A stretch of 32,500 nucleotides of DNA from positions 648,510 through 681,009 of the forward strand of contig CAUYUJ010015949.1 of assembly GCA_963575745.1 (NCBI GenBank), read 5' to 3'. A program made the translations under genes and the position numbers. Shown here piece after piece: positions 15,838 through 24,424 of this stretch. The notes beneath the pieces are model-generated. The model did not search any database, was not told the DNA's origin, and was given only the letters and a program-made list of their open reading frames with translations. Origin of the DNA: Prorocentrum cordatum (lineage: Eukaryota > Sar > Dinophyceae > Prorocentrales > Prorocentraceae). The stretch's first letter is position 1. Each line of letters opens with the position of its first letter.

Positions 15838-15990
15838 TTTCGAGGGCCCGCGCGGCCTTCTCGGATCGCCGCTGGGACCACCTCCCCCTGCGCGCGGAGC
15901 TCGGCAGGGGCGACGTGCCAGGGGGGGGCCCCAGGCCGATCCACGAGATCTGCGCGGACCTCCGAGCGTGTATCTATTGTGTGTGAAGGC
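15838..15990. mobile_element. Foldback element, family P, copy 3 (diverged)
   Basis: GAGGGCCCGCGCGGCCTTCTCGG on the left pairs with the complement of CGGAGGTCCGCGCAGATCTCGTGG on the right, and CCGCTGGGACC pairs with the CCCAGGCCGATCC side. The motifs match the arms of 18346-18534. The frame reading AFSDRRWDHLPLRAELG is inside the palindrome and is not taken as a gene. Confidence 0.55.
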
Positions 15991-16012
15991 TTTCTGTTCC
16001 CGGGCCGCTGCT

Positions 16013-16236
16013 CAGATCTGGACGCCCGAAGTGGGTACGGAAAGAATGGGTACGGAATGCCCAACAGCAGTTCCTGTTCCTTTTGGACAGGATTCGTTGT
16101 CCACGCCGCCGCGGCCTGCGTCCATTCGAGACAGAAGGCCGCCTGCCCAACAGCGGCCGCTGTTGGTTTGGGACAACATTTGCTGTTGGGCATTGTGCCC
16201 ATCTTTTCCGTGCCCACTTCGGGCGTCCAAATCAGA
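16013..16236. mobile_element. Foldback element with 55-65 bp arms and CAACAG core
   Basis: The left arm GGACGCCCGAAGTGGGTACG, then GGAATGCCCAACAGCAGTTC, is mirrored in the right arm ending GCCCACTTCGGGCGTCC at 16211-16228, with about 85% match and a small indel. The interior has a perfect 20-bp palindrome CCAACAGCGGCCGCTGTTGG at 16147-16166, containing a NotI-type GCGGCCGC site. About 224 bp, non-coding. Confidence 0.8.
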
Positions 16237-16362
16237 CTGCCTGCGAACCAAGCCTCGTCCACTGACCCCTCGCGCCGTGGAGCAATCCTGGCGGGAGTTG
16301 TTGTTGCGATGTTTTGCCTGTGGGGGCCCTCGCATGGCCTTGGGGCCGCCAAAGATCGACTC

Positions 16363-16420
16363 GGCACGTAAAGCCAGTCCCCGGGGACCGGATCGAGACC
16401 TCGGGGGGTCCACGCTGCAA
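16363..16420. repeat. Short repeat shared with 24683-24750
   Basis: CGACTC..(C/G)A(C/T)G(T/G)AAAGCC(A/G)GTCCC then GATCGAGACCTCGGGGGGTC and ACGCTG recur at 24683-24750 in the same order. Unknown identity. Confidence 0.5.
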
Positions 16421-16639
16421 AGAATCATGAAGGGCGTCGGGGGTCTTTGTCCCGAGCCGCTGCGGATTGGGACGGAGCAGAGACCCAGACCTCCAGCGCG
16501 TTGGGAAATGCAGGCCCAGCCGTTTCCCAGCGGTCCTCGCCTCCCCTGCGCGCGGGCGGGCCGCGCTCGGAGAGGCGAGGGGCCCCGACGTGCCACGGCC
16601 CCGACCGAGCACTACCCTTGCCCGGGACCCCGGCCACCC

Positions 16640-16654
16640 CCCTCCCAGGTAAGC
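16640..16654 (+). other. Donor-like splice site CAG-GTAAGC
   Basis: CCCTCCCAG followed by GTAAGCGACC is a strong match to the 5' splice-site consensus on the plus strand. The sequence to its left (16500-16645) is open in all plus frames, so the exon it might end cannot be chosen. Confidence 0.25.
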
Positions 16655-16692
16655 GACCGCTGCCAGAGATGATGACAAACAGTCTCGAGCCA

Positions 16693-16869
16693 GACGTCTC
16701 GGGCGGGTGGCAATGGGGGGTGACCGAGATTGGGGGGGGGGGGGGGAGAAAAGGGCCCTGGAAGGTGCCTTCGGGCCCCTTTTCGGAGCCCCTTAGGGCC
16801 CCTTTCGGGCCGCTTCCTTCACCCCCCCTTTTGGGTCACCCCCCAACTGCCACCCGCCCGACAGACGCC
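16693..16869. mobile_element. Foldback element with paired G-tract termini, copy 2
   Basis: CGGGCGGGTGGCAATGGGGG then TGACCGAGATT and a run of 15 G (16732-16746). The right side is the complement (CACCCCCC, AACTGCCACCCGCCCGAC), giving about 40-bp inverted repeats. The interior GGGCCCTGGAAGGTGCC and GGGCCCCTTTCGGGCC resembles the interior of 5598-5780. The G15 run suggests slippage growth of one G-tract. Confidence 0.75.
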
Positions 16870-17059
16870 AGACCCCGCTGCGTCGTGGGCAGCACCAGGG
16901 CGCAAGGTTTCTGCCCGTCCTCTCGGGCCCCGGGCCCGCGGAACCATTCCGCAGGAGGAGAGGTTGGTCCCTGGGCAGGGGTCTGGACCCCTGCGGGCCC
17001 GCGTCATGAAGGAGTCACGGCGTCGGGCCTCGGGGGATGGATGGGCCGGGGATAAAACA

Positions 17060-17255
17060 GGAGGTGGAGGCGGAGGAGGCGGAGGAGAGGGAGGAGGCGG
17101 AGGAGGAGGAGGAGGAGGAGGAGGAGGAGGAGGAGGAGGAGGAGGAGCAGGAGGAGGCGGGGGGGGAGGAGGCGGAGGAGCAGGAGCAGGAGAGGGAGGA
17201 TGAGCAGGAGGAGGAGGAGCAGGAGGAGGAGGAGGAGGAGGAGGCGCCAGGGGCA
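17060..17255 (+). repeat. Purine tract (GGA/GGC)n
   Basis: GGAGG(C/A) triplets with scattered GCA. Polypyrimidine on the minus strand. Gly, Glu, Pro and Ser homopolymer frames are artefacts. Confidence 0.9.
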
Positions 17256-17515
17256 GCGATGGGCTCAGGGGGAGCGCATCGACCCCCCTCGCCCAACTCC
17301 TCGCCGACGGGGCCCCGACGGCCCATCCCGCCCGGGGGCCAGTGCGGTTTGGCTGTCGGGGGCCTGGAATGCTGATCTGTCTCGAGAGAACTCCGCGGGG
17401 GTTGAGGTCAGGGGGGGGGGGGGTAGATCGATAACCTTTCGATGATGTGTTTGTGTGTCTATAGTTTGATGGATGTTGATGGATGACACTTGGGTGTTGG
17501 TAGATACCGCTTGGG
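17256..17515. other. Spacer between GGA and GAT tracts
   Basis: C/G-rich at 17280-17340, then an AT-richer part with TGTTGATGGATG words leading into the GAT array. No gene. Confidence 0.45.
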
Positions 17516-17860
17516 TTATGATGGTGATGATGGTGGCGGTGATACCGACGGATGTAGATGAGGATGAGGATGAGGATGAGGATGATGATGAGGAGGAGGA
17601 TGATGATGATGTTGATGATGATGCTGATGTTGATGCTGATGAGGATGAGGATGAGGATGAGGATGAGGATGATGATGCTGATGCTGATGATCATGATGAT
17701 GATGCTGATGATGATGCTGATGATGATGGTGATGATGGTGATGATGGTGAGAATGAGCATGGGAGATGGTGAAGTTGTTGATGTTCATAATTGGAGGTGA
17801 CGATGGTGACAATGATGACTTTGATGGTGATGATTTGATGGTGGTGATAATGGGCGATGG
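17516..17860 (+). repeat. (GATGAT/GATGAG/GATGCT)n microsatellite
   Basis: About 340 bp of GAT-based triplets with blocks of GATGAG, GATGCT and GATGTT, ending in a decayed GGTGATGAT region. Asp/Met/His/Ile-rich frames on both strands are artefacts. Confidence 0.92.
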
Positions 17861-18169
17861 ATCGTCGATTCCAGGTCGACGTCCCCAACCCCTGAGTCAG
17901 TCCCCTCTATCGTTTCCCCTCGACCTCGACGCTGAGGCTGGGGAGGGCGGGCGGCGAGTGGAAGCAGGTTCGCCCGGCCCGGCCCGACGGACCTGGTGCA
18001 AGCCCCCGAGGTCTCAGAACAAGAACCCGGCGACGCCAATCAGGAGGGGAAAAAACAGACAGACACAATTAATCGTCGACTCTCAGGAAAATATTGGAAA
18101 ATATGGGAAGTGGGGGGGAAGACAAAAACCCAGAAAATATGAGAAAACAAGGGGAATCCGGTTATTTGT

Positions 18170-18335
18170 GTGTATTTGTTTGTGTGTCCCAGGGCCCTTT
18201 CAAGCACGACCCTCTCACGCCCCCTCGGCCGGGAGAGCTCCGGCAGAGCTCTTCCCGTGCATAGTGGCGATGTGGCCGGGTCCGCTGTGACCGGGCTCCT
18301 GTCCAGGTGAGCTTCGCCTGCAGCCAACATGGCCT
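18170..18335 (+). other. Possible transcript 5' region ending in CAGCCAACATGG
   Basis: GTGAGCTTCGCCTGCAGCCA then ACATGGCCTCGTCG resembles the start-codon context of the SL-bearing gene (GTGACCAGCTTCCACCTCCA then GCCAACATGCCGTCG at 8136-8169). Downstream of this ATG only nine codons precede the foldback element at 18346. It could be a gene start interrupted by that insertion, or a chance match. Confidence 0.2.
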
Positions 18336-18345
18336 CGTCGGACAT

Positions 18346-18534
18346 TAGGGGAACAAAAAGTGACATAAACATAAAAACTCGGAGGTCCGCGCGGATTTCT
18401 CGGATCGGCGCTGGGGCCCCCTGGCGGCGCCGCCCCTGGCGCGCTCCGCGCGCCAGGGAGGGGGGTCCAGCGCCGATCCGAGAAATCCGCGCGGACCTCT
18501 GAGTTTTTCTGTTATGCCACTTTTTCTTCCCCTA
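18346..18534. mobile_element. Foldback element, family P, copy 2 (young, nearly perfect)
   Basis: The left arm TAGGGGAACAAAAAGTGACA, then AAACTCGGAGGTCCGCGCGG and ATTTCTCGGATCGGCGCTGG, is repeated in inverse at the right with only a few differences (AAGAAAAAG, ACTCAGAGG). Arms are about 75 bp, the centre is a GC-rich CTGGCGCGCTCCGCGCGCCAGG-type hairpin, total 189 bp. Copies at 1043 and 15838 are older. The AT-rich ends and GC-rich centre are shared by all three. Confidence 0.88.
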
Positions 18535-18659
18535 GACGTCCTCCCGAGCAACGTCTGCAAGAGCCTTTGGACAAGGTCCTCAGACTCGGGAAGCACCTTC
18601 TTCACGTCCTTCATGCACTCCCTCCTTTGGGGTCTATGAAGCAGCGCAGTACCTGGTAC

Positions 18660-18848
18660 TACGGTCGGACCGAGGTCTAAGATCGAGGTCGGTTCGGGGA
18701 GGGTACCCTGATGTGATTCGCGTTTGTTTGGATATTATTGCGCATCCCGGGGGAGGGCACCCTCTAATGTTCTTCAGTTTGGCTGGCGGAGGGTCTCATG
18801 CTCTTGAAGGATGTTCTTCTGTCCGAGGTCAGGCCGTACTGCATGTCT
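18660..18848 (-). repeat. Dispersed repeat family H, copy 2
   Basis: Same landmark order as 2910-3095. The minus strand from 18869 reads MTKKQDMQYGLTSDRRTSFK then SMRPSASQTEEH before a TAG. The equivalent PSASQ segment is in frame in the other copy. It lies directly downstream, on the minus strand, of the coding-like stretch at 18880-19113, so it may be the end of the same broken gene. Confidence 0.55.
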
Positions 18849-18879
18849 TGCTTTTTGGTCATGTTGTTGAGTTACTTCT

Positions 18880-19113
18880 TCAGCACGCCGATCTGCTGCG
18901 CTGGAGTGCCGGTACGTACTGGCGGAGAAATTGGGGGTCCCAGGTTCCGCAGGTGCTGCAGTGTCTCGTCGCCTCGTGGTTCTTTGCCTGGATCAACTCT
19001 ATTGCGGACTCGAATTGAGCCTCGATGGAAGCTAGCCGTTGCCGCAGCTCGTTCGCCCTCATGTCCATCATGAACTTGGGTGGGCATAGCCACTGGGAAG
19101 CGACAATTTCCAC
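18880..19113 (-). pseudogene. Minus-strand coding-like stretch, unknown protein, probably broken
   Basis: From ATG 19113 this reads MEIVASQWLCPPKFMMDMRA, NELRQRLASIEAQFESAIEL, IQAKNHEATRHCSTCGTWDP and on to a TGA at 18880. The helix-forming middle with regular Leu/Ile spacing, the C-S-T-C-G-T-W motif and the ordinary residue mix look like true protein. Upstream on the same strand, other coding-like pieces occur in shifted frames: MGESVFHYDVACQGRQRPY, then a stop at 19238; MTSRAKVGNALTRIGDEMTS ending near 19186; and VTRSMDLTNAHLSS. Downstream, RRAEEVTQQHDQ is shifted by one. This pattern fits a decayed gene or small exons (a GAG-GTAACG donor-like site is near 19193). No family recognised. Confidence 0.4.
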
Positions 19114-19389
19114 CAGTGTCCGTTGCCGTCAAGATTGGCATGACTTATGAGCTTAAGTGCGCGTTGGTCAAATCCATGGACCGCGTTACCTCAACCAATG
19201 CGAGCCTTCCATGGAACTGGTCATCTCATCCCCGATCCTAGTAAGGGCGTTGCCGACCTTGGCACGCGACGTCATAATGGAAGACGCTCTCCCCCATGGC
19301 GTCAGGAGGAGGGGACACAAGTTCGCTTGGGAGGGAAAGAAGGCCGAGAACCTTCCAGAACCTCTTGCCAGCAGGCTCCCAAGGAATCC

Positions 19390-19600
19390 CGGGAGGACGG
19401 CGACGGTGTCGCCGACGACGATGACGCAGGCGAGGACGGCGACGCTGACGGCGGCGGCGCTCGACGACGGCGGCGGCGTCAACGAGCCGGCGGCGCTCTC
19501 GGCGTGCTGCGACGGCGGCGACGATTGCGGCGATGCCGGCGTCGACGAGGCGGCGGCGCCGTCGGCGTGTCGCGATCGCGTCGGCGACGCCGGCGTCGGC
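19390..19600 (+). repeat. (GACGGC/GGCGAC)n degenerate trinucleotide repeat, part 1
   Basis: Irregular GAC, GGC and GCG triplets; it continues at 19741-20060 beyond an exon-like island. Open frames on both strands (Arg, Thr, Asp or Ala) are artefacts. Confidence 0.8.
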
Positions 19601-19622
19601 GCTCGACGGCGGCGTCGCGCAG

Positions 19623-19740
19623 GCCGCCGGGCGCGCAGAGGCCGCGGCCGAGCGGGCCGCCGCCGCGGAGGGCGCCCTCGGGGTGCTGCGGGCCTCGCGC
19701 GACCAGGCGCGGGCCGCAGCCTTCGGTTCGGCCGCGGTGC
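19623..19740 (+). CDS. Candidate internal exon, Ala-rich coiled coil (partial)
   Basis: After CGCAG at 19618-19622 the phase 0 frame reads AAGRAEAAAERAAAAEGALG then VLRASRDQARAAAFGSAAV. The spacing of Ala, Leu and charged residues suits an alpha-helical coiled coil, and the sequence is not a simple repeat although it sits inside a GAC/GGC tract. A GCG-GTGCGG donor-like site follows at about 19737. Family unknown. Ala-rich chance translation in GC-rich DNA cannot be excluded. Confidence 0.3.
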
Positions 19741-20060
19741 GGCGACGGCGACGGCGGCTATCAGGACGACGGCGACGGCGGCGACCGATCACGACGACGG
19801 CGACGACGACGACGACGAACGAGGGCGACGGCGGCGGCGATGGCGACGGCGACGGCAGCGGCGACGGCGACGGCGATCGCGACGTCTACGGTGACGGTGA
19901 CCACGACGACTACCGCGGAGAAGGATGACGACGGCGGCCACGCTAGCGACGGCGACCACCGACGACCACGACAGCGACGACCTCGGCGGCGACCTCGATC
20001 TTGGCGGCAGCGACGACCGACCACCACGACCACGGCGACCCTCCGAGGTCGCCGTCGCCG
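19741..20060 (+). repeat. (GACGGC/GACGAC)n degenerate trinucleotide repeat, part 2
   Basis: GACGGCGACGACG-type repeats, more regular at 19770-19900, decaying into GACCACGACGACC towards 20030. Confidence 0.85.
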
Positions 20061-20640
20061 TGGTCCGATTTGCAGATTTGCGAGCCGGCGTTGCGATTGC
20101 CGATCTGATTGCGGCCTCAGAATATGCGGTGGGATTCCGATTGCGGCTTGGTTTTCCGACCCGATGCTGGCCCCTGCTGCTTGGGCGACGACCACGCCCT
20201 CGACCCTCGACCTCGGCGACGACGGCGGCGGCGACGGCCGTCCGTCGGTCCCCTCGGCCTCGGTCGGTCTCGAACTGCGGTGCCGCTGCCAGGCTGCTTC
20301 GGCCTCCGACCCTGGGGTCGTTGGCGGGCGCCCGTGCAGACGGTCTGGCGCTGGACCGCCTCGCGGCCCGAGGGCTCCTCCTCCGGGGGAGAGCGGCCGG
20401 CGCCCCACGAGCCGCCTCTGCCGCGCCCGCGAGACCTCCGCGCCTGCGGCGGGTGTCCCGCGGTCTCGGGTCGCGTGCGGCGCCGAGCGCTGGGCGCCCT
20501 GGAGTCCGCCTCGCCTCCCCTCTCGCCCTCCTCGTGTTCGTCTTCGTCTACACGGCTCCATGTCATTGTGCAGGCCGCCCCCCGTCGAGGGCCGGCGCCT
20601 GCGCCTTCTGACACGGGACCCCCTTGCTCGGCTCCTGCGC
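20061..20640. other. GC-rich stretch with a possible splice acceptor
   Basis: Open in several frames. TTCGTCTACACGGCTCCATG then TCATTGTGCAG-G at 20563-20574 has an acceptor-like form, but no frame beyond it is clearly better than the others. A plus frame at 20330-20540 (QTVWRWTASRPEGSSSGGER) looks protein-like but lacks support. Confidence 0.3.
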
Positions 20641-20649
20641 CTTGCACTT

Positions 20650-20774
20650 GGCATCGCTCGGACGTGTGCATTTTTCCTTCGGCGAGGACCATCGAGGAGC
20701 ATCCTTGATCATTTGGCGAAAAAACCACCCACGAAACCGAAAAAAACACAGGGAATGGACGTCCGAGCGATGGC
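20650..20774. mobile_element. MITE-like element family B, copy B2
   Basis: GGCATCGCTCGGACGTGTGC at the left and GGACGTCCGAGCGATGGCC at the right. Interior: CGGCGAGGACCATCGAGGA, GCATCCTTGATCATTTGGCG, A-rich AAAAAACCACCCACG. Beyond the ends, TGCACTT (left) and AGTGCA (right) extend the inverted repeat. It is nearly identical to the 25.4-kb copy. Confidence 0.88.
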
Positions 20775-21039
20775 CAGTGCAGGGGGGCGCAACGGTCTGA
20801 GCTGCCGAGCGTCACCCACGAGATGCGTGGCGACGCAGGGCCCGCCCAGTCAGCAATGGCAAACCGCAGTCGCAACCGCACAGTCTCTCCTCGCCTCCTA
20901 CATCCAGGGTGGGCATGCGTCGCAACCTGCAGACGCGAGCCCACGGGCAGACGTTCTATACTCGCCCGACGACTGCAGCATGCACTGCAGCTCTACCGAA
21001 GCACATGGGTTCCCACTCTTGAGTACGGCGTGGAGATTT

Positions 21040-21560
21040 AGACACTGACTGAACCATTCAACCAGCAGCTACCTGAACAGAGTTGTTCATGATGAAAATT
21101 TGTAATGCGCGTCGGTACGCAACCAAGGCGCGCTGCAGAAACATAACCAGCAAACAATACCACAGACGGGAACACCAAGAGCACCGATCCATCCCATGAT
21201 ACATCACCTGGCTTCAGTGCGCACGGCGACAGCGACCACGAGTCTTCACGACTCTAAGACAGACGACGGACCCAAGACGATCAGAAGTATGTCTCGATTT
21301 TGTTCGCAAGAGGACTCGCGGGGCGGAAGAGTTGAGGAGGTGAAACGGTAGTCCAGATACATTGCATATTGATCGCCAATTCCAACCATTCATTTTGAAT
21401 GCCTTCCTGAACGAGACTTTCACACCCCATTTAGCACATTGCCTTGTCTGGGTCCCGTCTCGTCATGTTATGCAATGTCCCCCAACTTGCGTTGTTTCTC
21501 AACGATTGTCTTCGTGCACGCTGGCTGCTCTAACCATACTGCTTCCGCCTGGCGTCCATT
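21040..21560. other. AT-richer spacer
   Basis: Noticeably lower GC than the rest, few repeats. Possibly intronic to the exon candidate at 21571. No tRNA or snRNA fold was recognised. Confidence 0.4.
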
Positions 21561-21570
21561 CACATTGCAG

Positions 21571-21651
21571 GAACGGGCAGAGTTCGACGCCATGGCGGAG
21601 AAGATGACAGCAGAGGCGGCGATCCCATTGAAGGGAATGTTTGTCTCACAG
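21571..21651 (+). CDS. Candidate 81-nt internal exon (27 codons)
   Basis: Bounded by CCATTCACATTGCAG on the left and TCACAG-GTAGTAG on the right, both fair splice sites. The phase 0 frame reads ERAEFDAMAEKMTAEAAIPL then KGMFVSQ; exactly 27 codons. Composition and codon use look coding. The same frame beyond a TGA at 21667 reads GAAGALVEVLGRSGDMAEGL, so the gene may continue in decayed form towards the GTA array. Family not recognised. Confidence 0.4.
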
Positions 21652-21667
21652 GTAGTAGCGTATTGAG

Positions 21668-21948
21668 GAGCAGCAGGAGCATTAGTAGAAGTTCTGGGAA
21701 GAAGCGGAGACATGGCAGAGGGATTAGCAACAACAGCAGCAGGGGAGCACAAGCATCTGTGGCAGGGGCTTCAGTCGCGCCAGAAGTAGCAGCAGAACGG
21801 GTACAGTCAAGAAACACAGTGGAAGAAGGACATGTTCTGGTTCAGGAAGGGCTTTGGTTTCGGGCAGTGTCTCAGAACGTGGTCGGGGAGCCTATGAGGC
21901 CGAAGCTCGCCGTGTTGCGGAAGGCCATTCAGTCTTAGATTCAGTGTT
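21668..21948 (+). pseudogene. Coding-like region with stops and frame changes
   Basis: In the frame of the 81-nt exon: GAAGALVEVLGRSGDMAEGL, ATTAAGEHKHLWQGLQSRQK, then TAG. In another frame: EEGHVLVQEGLWFRAVSQNV then VGEPMRPKLAVLRKAIQS and TAG at 21936. Neither alone is a gene; together they suggest an eroded coding sequence or several small exons. Confidence 0.25.
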
Positions 21949-21953
21949 CCTCA

Positions 21954-21954
<1 letters not shown>

Positions 21955-22026
<72 letters not shown>

Positions 22027-22044
22027 CGTAGTCGTAGTCGTCGT

Positions 22045-22113
<69 letters not shown>

Positions 22114-22183
22114 CGTAGTCGTAGTCGTAGTCGTAGTCGTAGTCGTAGTCGTAGTCGTAGTCCTAGTCGTAGTCGTCGTCGTA

Positions 22184-22230
<47 letters not shown>

Positions 22231-22285
22231 AGTCGTCGTCGTCGTCGTCGTCGTAGTCGTAGTCGTAGTCGTAGTCGTAGTCGTC

Positions 22286-22353
<68 letters not shown>

Positions 22354-22360
22354 CGCAGTC

Positions 22361-22425
<65 letters not shown>

Positions 22426-22441
22426 TGTAGTAGTAGTAGTA

Positions 22442-22477
<36 letters not shown>
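21955..22477 (+). repeat. (GTA)n / (GTAGTC)n / (GTC)n microsatellite
   Basis: About 520 bp with block structure: GTA only, mixed GTA-GTC, GTA only, alternating GTA-GTC, a GTC block (about 22165-22255), alternating again, GTA only, isolated GTC, GTA. The order is roughly symmetric around the GTC block. The longest frame is over 150 Val codons and is not a gene. Confidence 0.97.
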
Positions 22478-22530
22478 GTGGTGGTGGTGGTGGTGGTGGT
22501 GGTGGTGGTGGTGGTGGTGGTGGTGGTAGT
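22478..22530 (+). repeat. (GTG)n microsatellite
   Basis: Sixteen or so GTG triplets directly following the GTA array, then four GTA triplets. Confidence 0.95.
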
Positions 22531-22549
22531 AGTAGTATGGTTGTAGTGG

Positions 22550-22762
22550 TTGTAGCAGCGTCAAACGTAGCAGCACCAGCAGAAACGACATTGCCAGTAG
22601 CAGCAGCAGCAGAACCACTGCACTGGCGCGCGGGCCCCGACCAGTGGAAGCAGGAGCTCGGTGTTCGCGACTCTCTGGGCGAGACTTTCGGGCCACACGA
22701 CATGGTCCATTTCGAACCAGCGGGCCGATTTGGCTCGATCTCGAATCCAGCCAGTTTGGTCT
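22550..22762 (+). other. Coding-like fragment after the GTA array (low confidence)
   Basis: The frame VAASNVAAPAETTLPVAAAA then EPLHWRAGPDQWKQELGVRD and SLGETFGPHDMVHFEPAGRF ends at TAA 22762. The second half has a normal residue mix. No acceptor site is clear. The antisense strand is also open. Confidence 0.25.
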
Positions 22763-23009
22763 AATTCGATTATGATATTCCGACGATGCAATGCGGCCTG
22801 ATTTTTGTTCGCGCCGTTTTTGTGCATGTTGTCGCAACCGATCCCTCTCGATGTCGGTTCCTTGTGCCGATGCAGCACGATCCCTTGCACATGTCCATTC
22901 GATCTGATTTACGGGCTCGATGTTGCATGGGCGGTATAGTTTCATTTCCACACCTCAGGATTTCACGGCGAGGACCTTTCGGGCAGCACGGAAAAACACA
23001 TCACTGAGA
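22763..23009. other. AT-richer spacer
   Basis: Mixed sequence without repeats, RNA gene or convincing frame. Confidence 0.4.
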
Positions 23010-23330
23010 TCAGGAGACTACGGCCTGAAGTTTCTTGTGCGGCAGGAAGGCGTGATATCCCGTGTGTTGATAGTTTGAATCAGGCTTCTGGTGGGGGACC
23101 CGACACAGACAGCAGAAGTCCGCACATACATGTGGGCAATGGGTGAGTAGCCAGTACTCGTCGTGCATGTCGCCAGGAACTCGCCATGGAACCAGGCACC
23201 GTCGGTGCAGAGACACCTCTTGAGTAGCCCACCCGCGGGGCGGCGGACCCAGTGGACGAGCTGAGGTTCCGCGCGCGGGAATTGGGAGGCCATGCCCGTT
23301 CGGCACCTTGCCAGCGCGTCGGGCAGACAC
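23010..23330 (-). CDS. Minus-strand coding-like C-terminal segment, unknown
   Basis: Read on the minus strand to TGA at 23010, the frame gives RGWATQEVSLHRRCLVPWRV, PGDMHDEYWLLTHCPHVCAD, FCCLCRVPHQKPDSNYQHTG, YHAFLPHKKLQAVVS. It is rich in Cys and His with a C-x3-C-x3-C-C-x2-C-x3-H arrangement that could bind metal. The frame continues upstream through family G (MRMRDKDARDLEAHVDVF...) and then into GC-rich repeats, so its true start is unknown. A second minus frame here is also free of stops. No family assigned. Confidence 0.3.
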   Translation of the reverse strand: MSARRAGKVPNGHGLPIPARGTSARPLGPPPRGWATQEVSLHRRCLVPWRVPGDMHDEYWLLTHCPHVCADFCCLCRVPHQKPDSNYQHTGYHAFLPHKKLQAVVS

Positions 23331-23570
23331 TGTTTCGATAGTTTTCGGGGCGCTCGAACTCATTTCTGGGATAAGGTCTTTAAATACAGCCAGCCCGCAT
23401 ATTAAGGAAGGACAGCCATTGCGAGGGTACCCTTGCATCCTGGCCCCTTCGGCCCATCGTTGACGGCTTTCGTTGGCCAGCCTCGTTCGAAAAACGTCCA
23501 CATGGGCCTCCAAGTCCCTTGCATCCTTATCCCGCATTCTCATGGTACGGGTTGACTGTACCACAGGAGC
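23330..23570. repeat. Dispersed repeat family G, copy 3 (longest)
   Basis: Contains the 5860-5965 type segment (GTTTTCGGGGCGCTCG) and then the core shared with 1470 and 4855. The minus strand is open across all of it: MRMRDKDARDLEAHVDVFRT then RLANESRQRWAEGARMQGYP. This copy shows that the two shorter repeats are parts of one longer unit. Confidence 0.65.
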
Positions 23571-23579
23571 AGCACAAAG

Positions 23580-23800
23580 CAATGGGAGGGAGGAACGAAA
23601 GAGGAGGAACGAAAGAGGAGGGTGGAGGGAGAAGGGAGGAGCGCCCAGGGAGGTGGGAGGAGGGAGACGAACGGAAGGCGAGGGAGGAGGGAAGAGGGAG
23701 GAGGGAGGAGGGAGGAGGAGGGAGGAGGAGGGGAGGAGGGAGGGAGGGAGGGAGGAGGAGCGAAAGGAGGAGGGCGGAGGGAGGGCGGAGGCGGGAGGAG
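23580..23800 (+). repeat. Purine tract (GGGAGGA)n
   Basis: GGAGGGAGGA-type heptamers and GGA triplets; polypyrimidine on the minus strand. Confidence 0.9.
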
Positions 23801-23855
23801 CGAGCCGGGGAGGCAGGGAGGCGGCCCCGCCCCGCGGCCCCCCCCGCCCCCCGAG

Positions 23856-23935
23856 GCGCAGAGGGCGGCCCACCTCGCGGAGGCGGCGCGCGGGCTCCAG
23901 GAGGAGCGGCGCAGCCCGCGCGGCGCGCGGTGCCC
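23856..23935 (+). CDS. Candidate internal exon, coiled-coil-like (partial)
   Basis: After a C-rich stretch and CCGAG, phase 0 reads AQRAAHLAEAARGLQEERRS then PRGAR. It is helical and similar in character to the islands at 14665, 19623 and 28105. A GCG-GTGCCC donor-like site follows at about 23929. No family recognised. Confidence 0.28.
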
Positions 23936-23939
23936 AGCG

Positions 23940-23955
23940 ACGGCGGATGCCGCGG

Positions 23956-23996
<41 letters not shown>

Positions 23997-24150
23997 GCGA
24001 CGGCGACCACTTCGACGGCGGGCGCCGCGGCGACGACGGCGGCTTCGACGGCGGCGACGACGACGACGACGGCGACGACGACAACGACGACGACGGCGGC
24101 GGCGGCGGCGACGTCGGCGGGGGCGACAGCGGCGACGGCGACGACGGTCG
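23940..24150 (+). repeat. (GACGGC/GACGAC)n degenerate trinucleotide repeat
   Basis: Same kind of repeat as 19390-20060, again placed directly next to a coiled-coil-like island. Confidence 0.85.
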
Positions 24151-24424
24151 GAGGAGGTCCCAGTCGAGACACGGGCGGTCCCGTGTGGTGTGCGTTCGCC
24201 TGTTCTGGGTCTCCCGGAGGTGTCTCGTCGCCACGGCTGGATCCGCCCCGCAAAACGGGTCCGGATGCACTTCGGGAGGAGTGCGGGATCGATTTTGAGC
24301 GGATGTAGGCTGGGTGGAAGAGTCGCCGGTGTCTCAGTTCTCCGGGGCGACGACAGCGGCGACGGCGACGCACGGATGCCGAGCAGGAGGTGCCAAAACA
24401 CACGCAGCGAAGCGTCCAAGGACG

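Noticed and set aside
15702-15986. Protein with AFSDRRWDHLPLRAELG
   Set aside because: The segment is the arm and loop of family P copy 3; the related copies give unrelated peptides.
19147-21048. A 633-residue plus-strand protein
   Set aside because: Mostly Arg/Thr/Ala from the GACGGC repeat, and it runs through family B copy B2, which is non-coding elsewhere.
21854-22444. Open frame coding for more than 150 valines
   Set aside because: Translation of the GTA/GTC microsatellite; any frame of such a repeat stays open.
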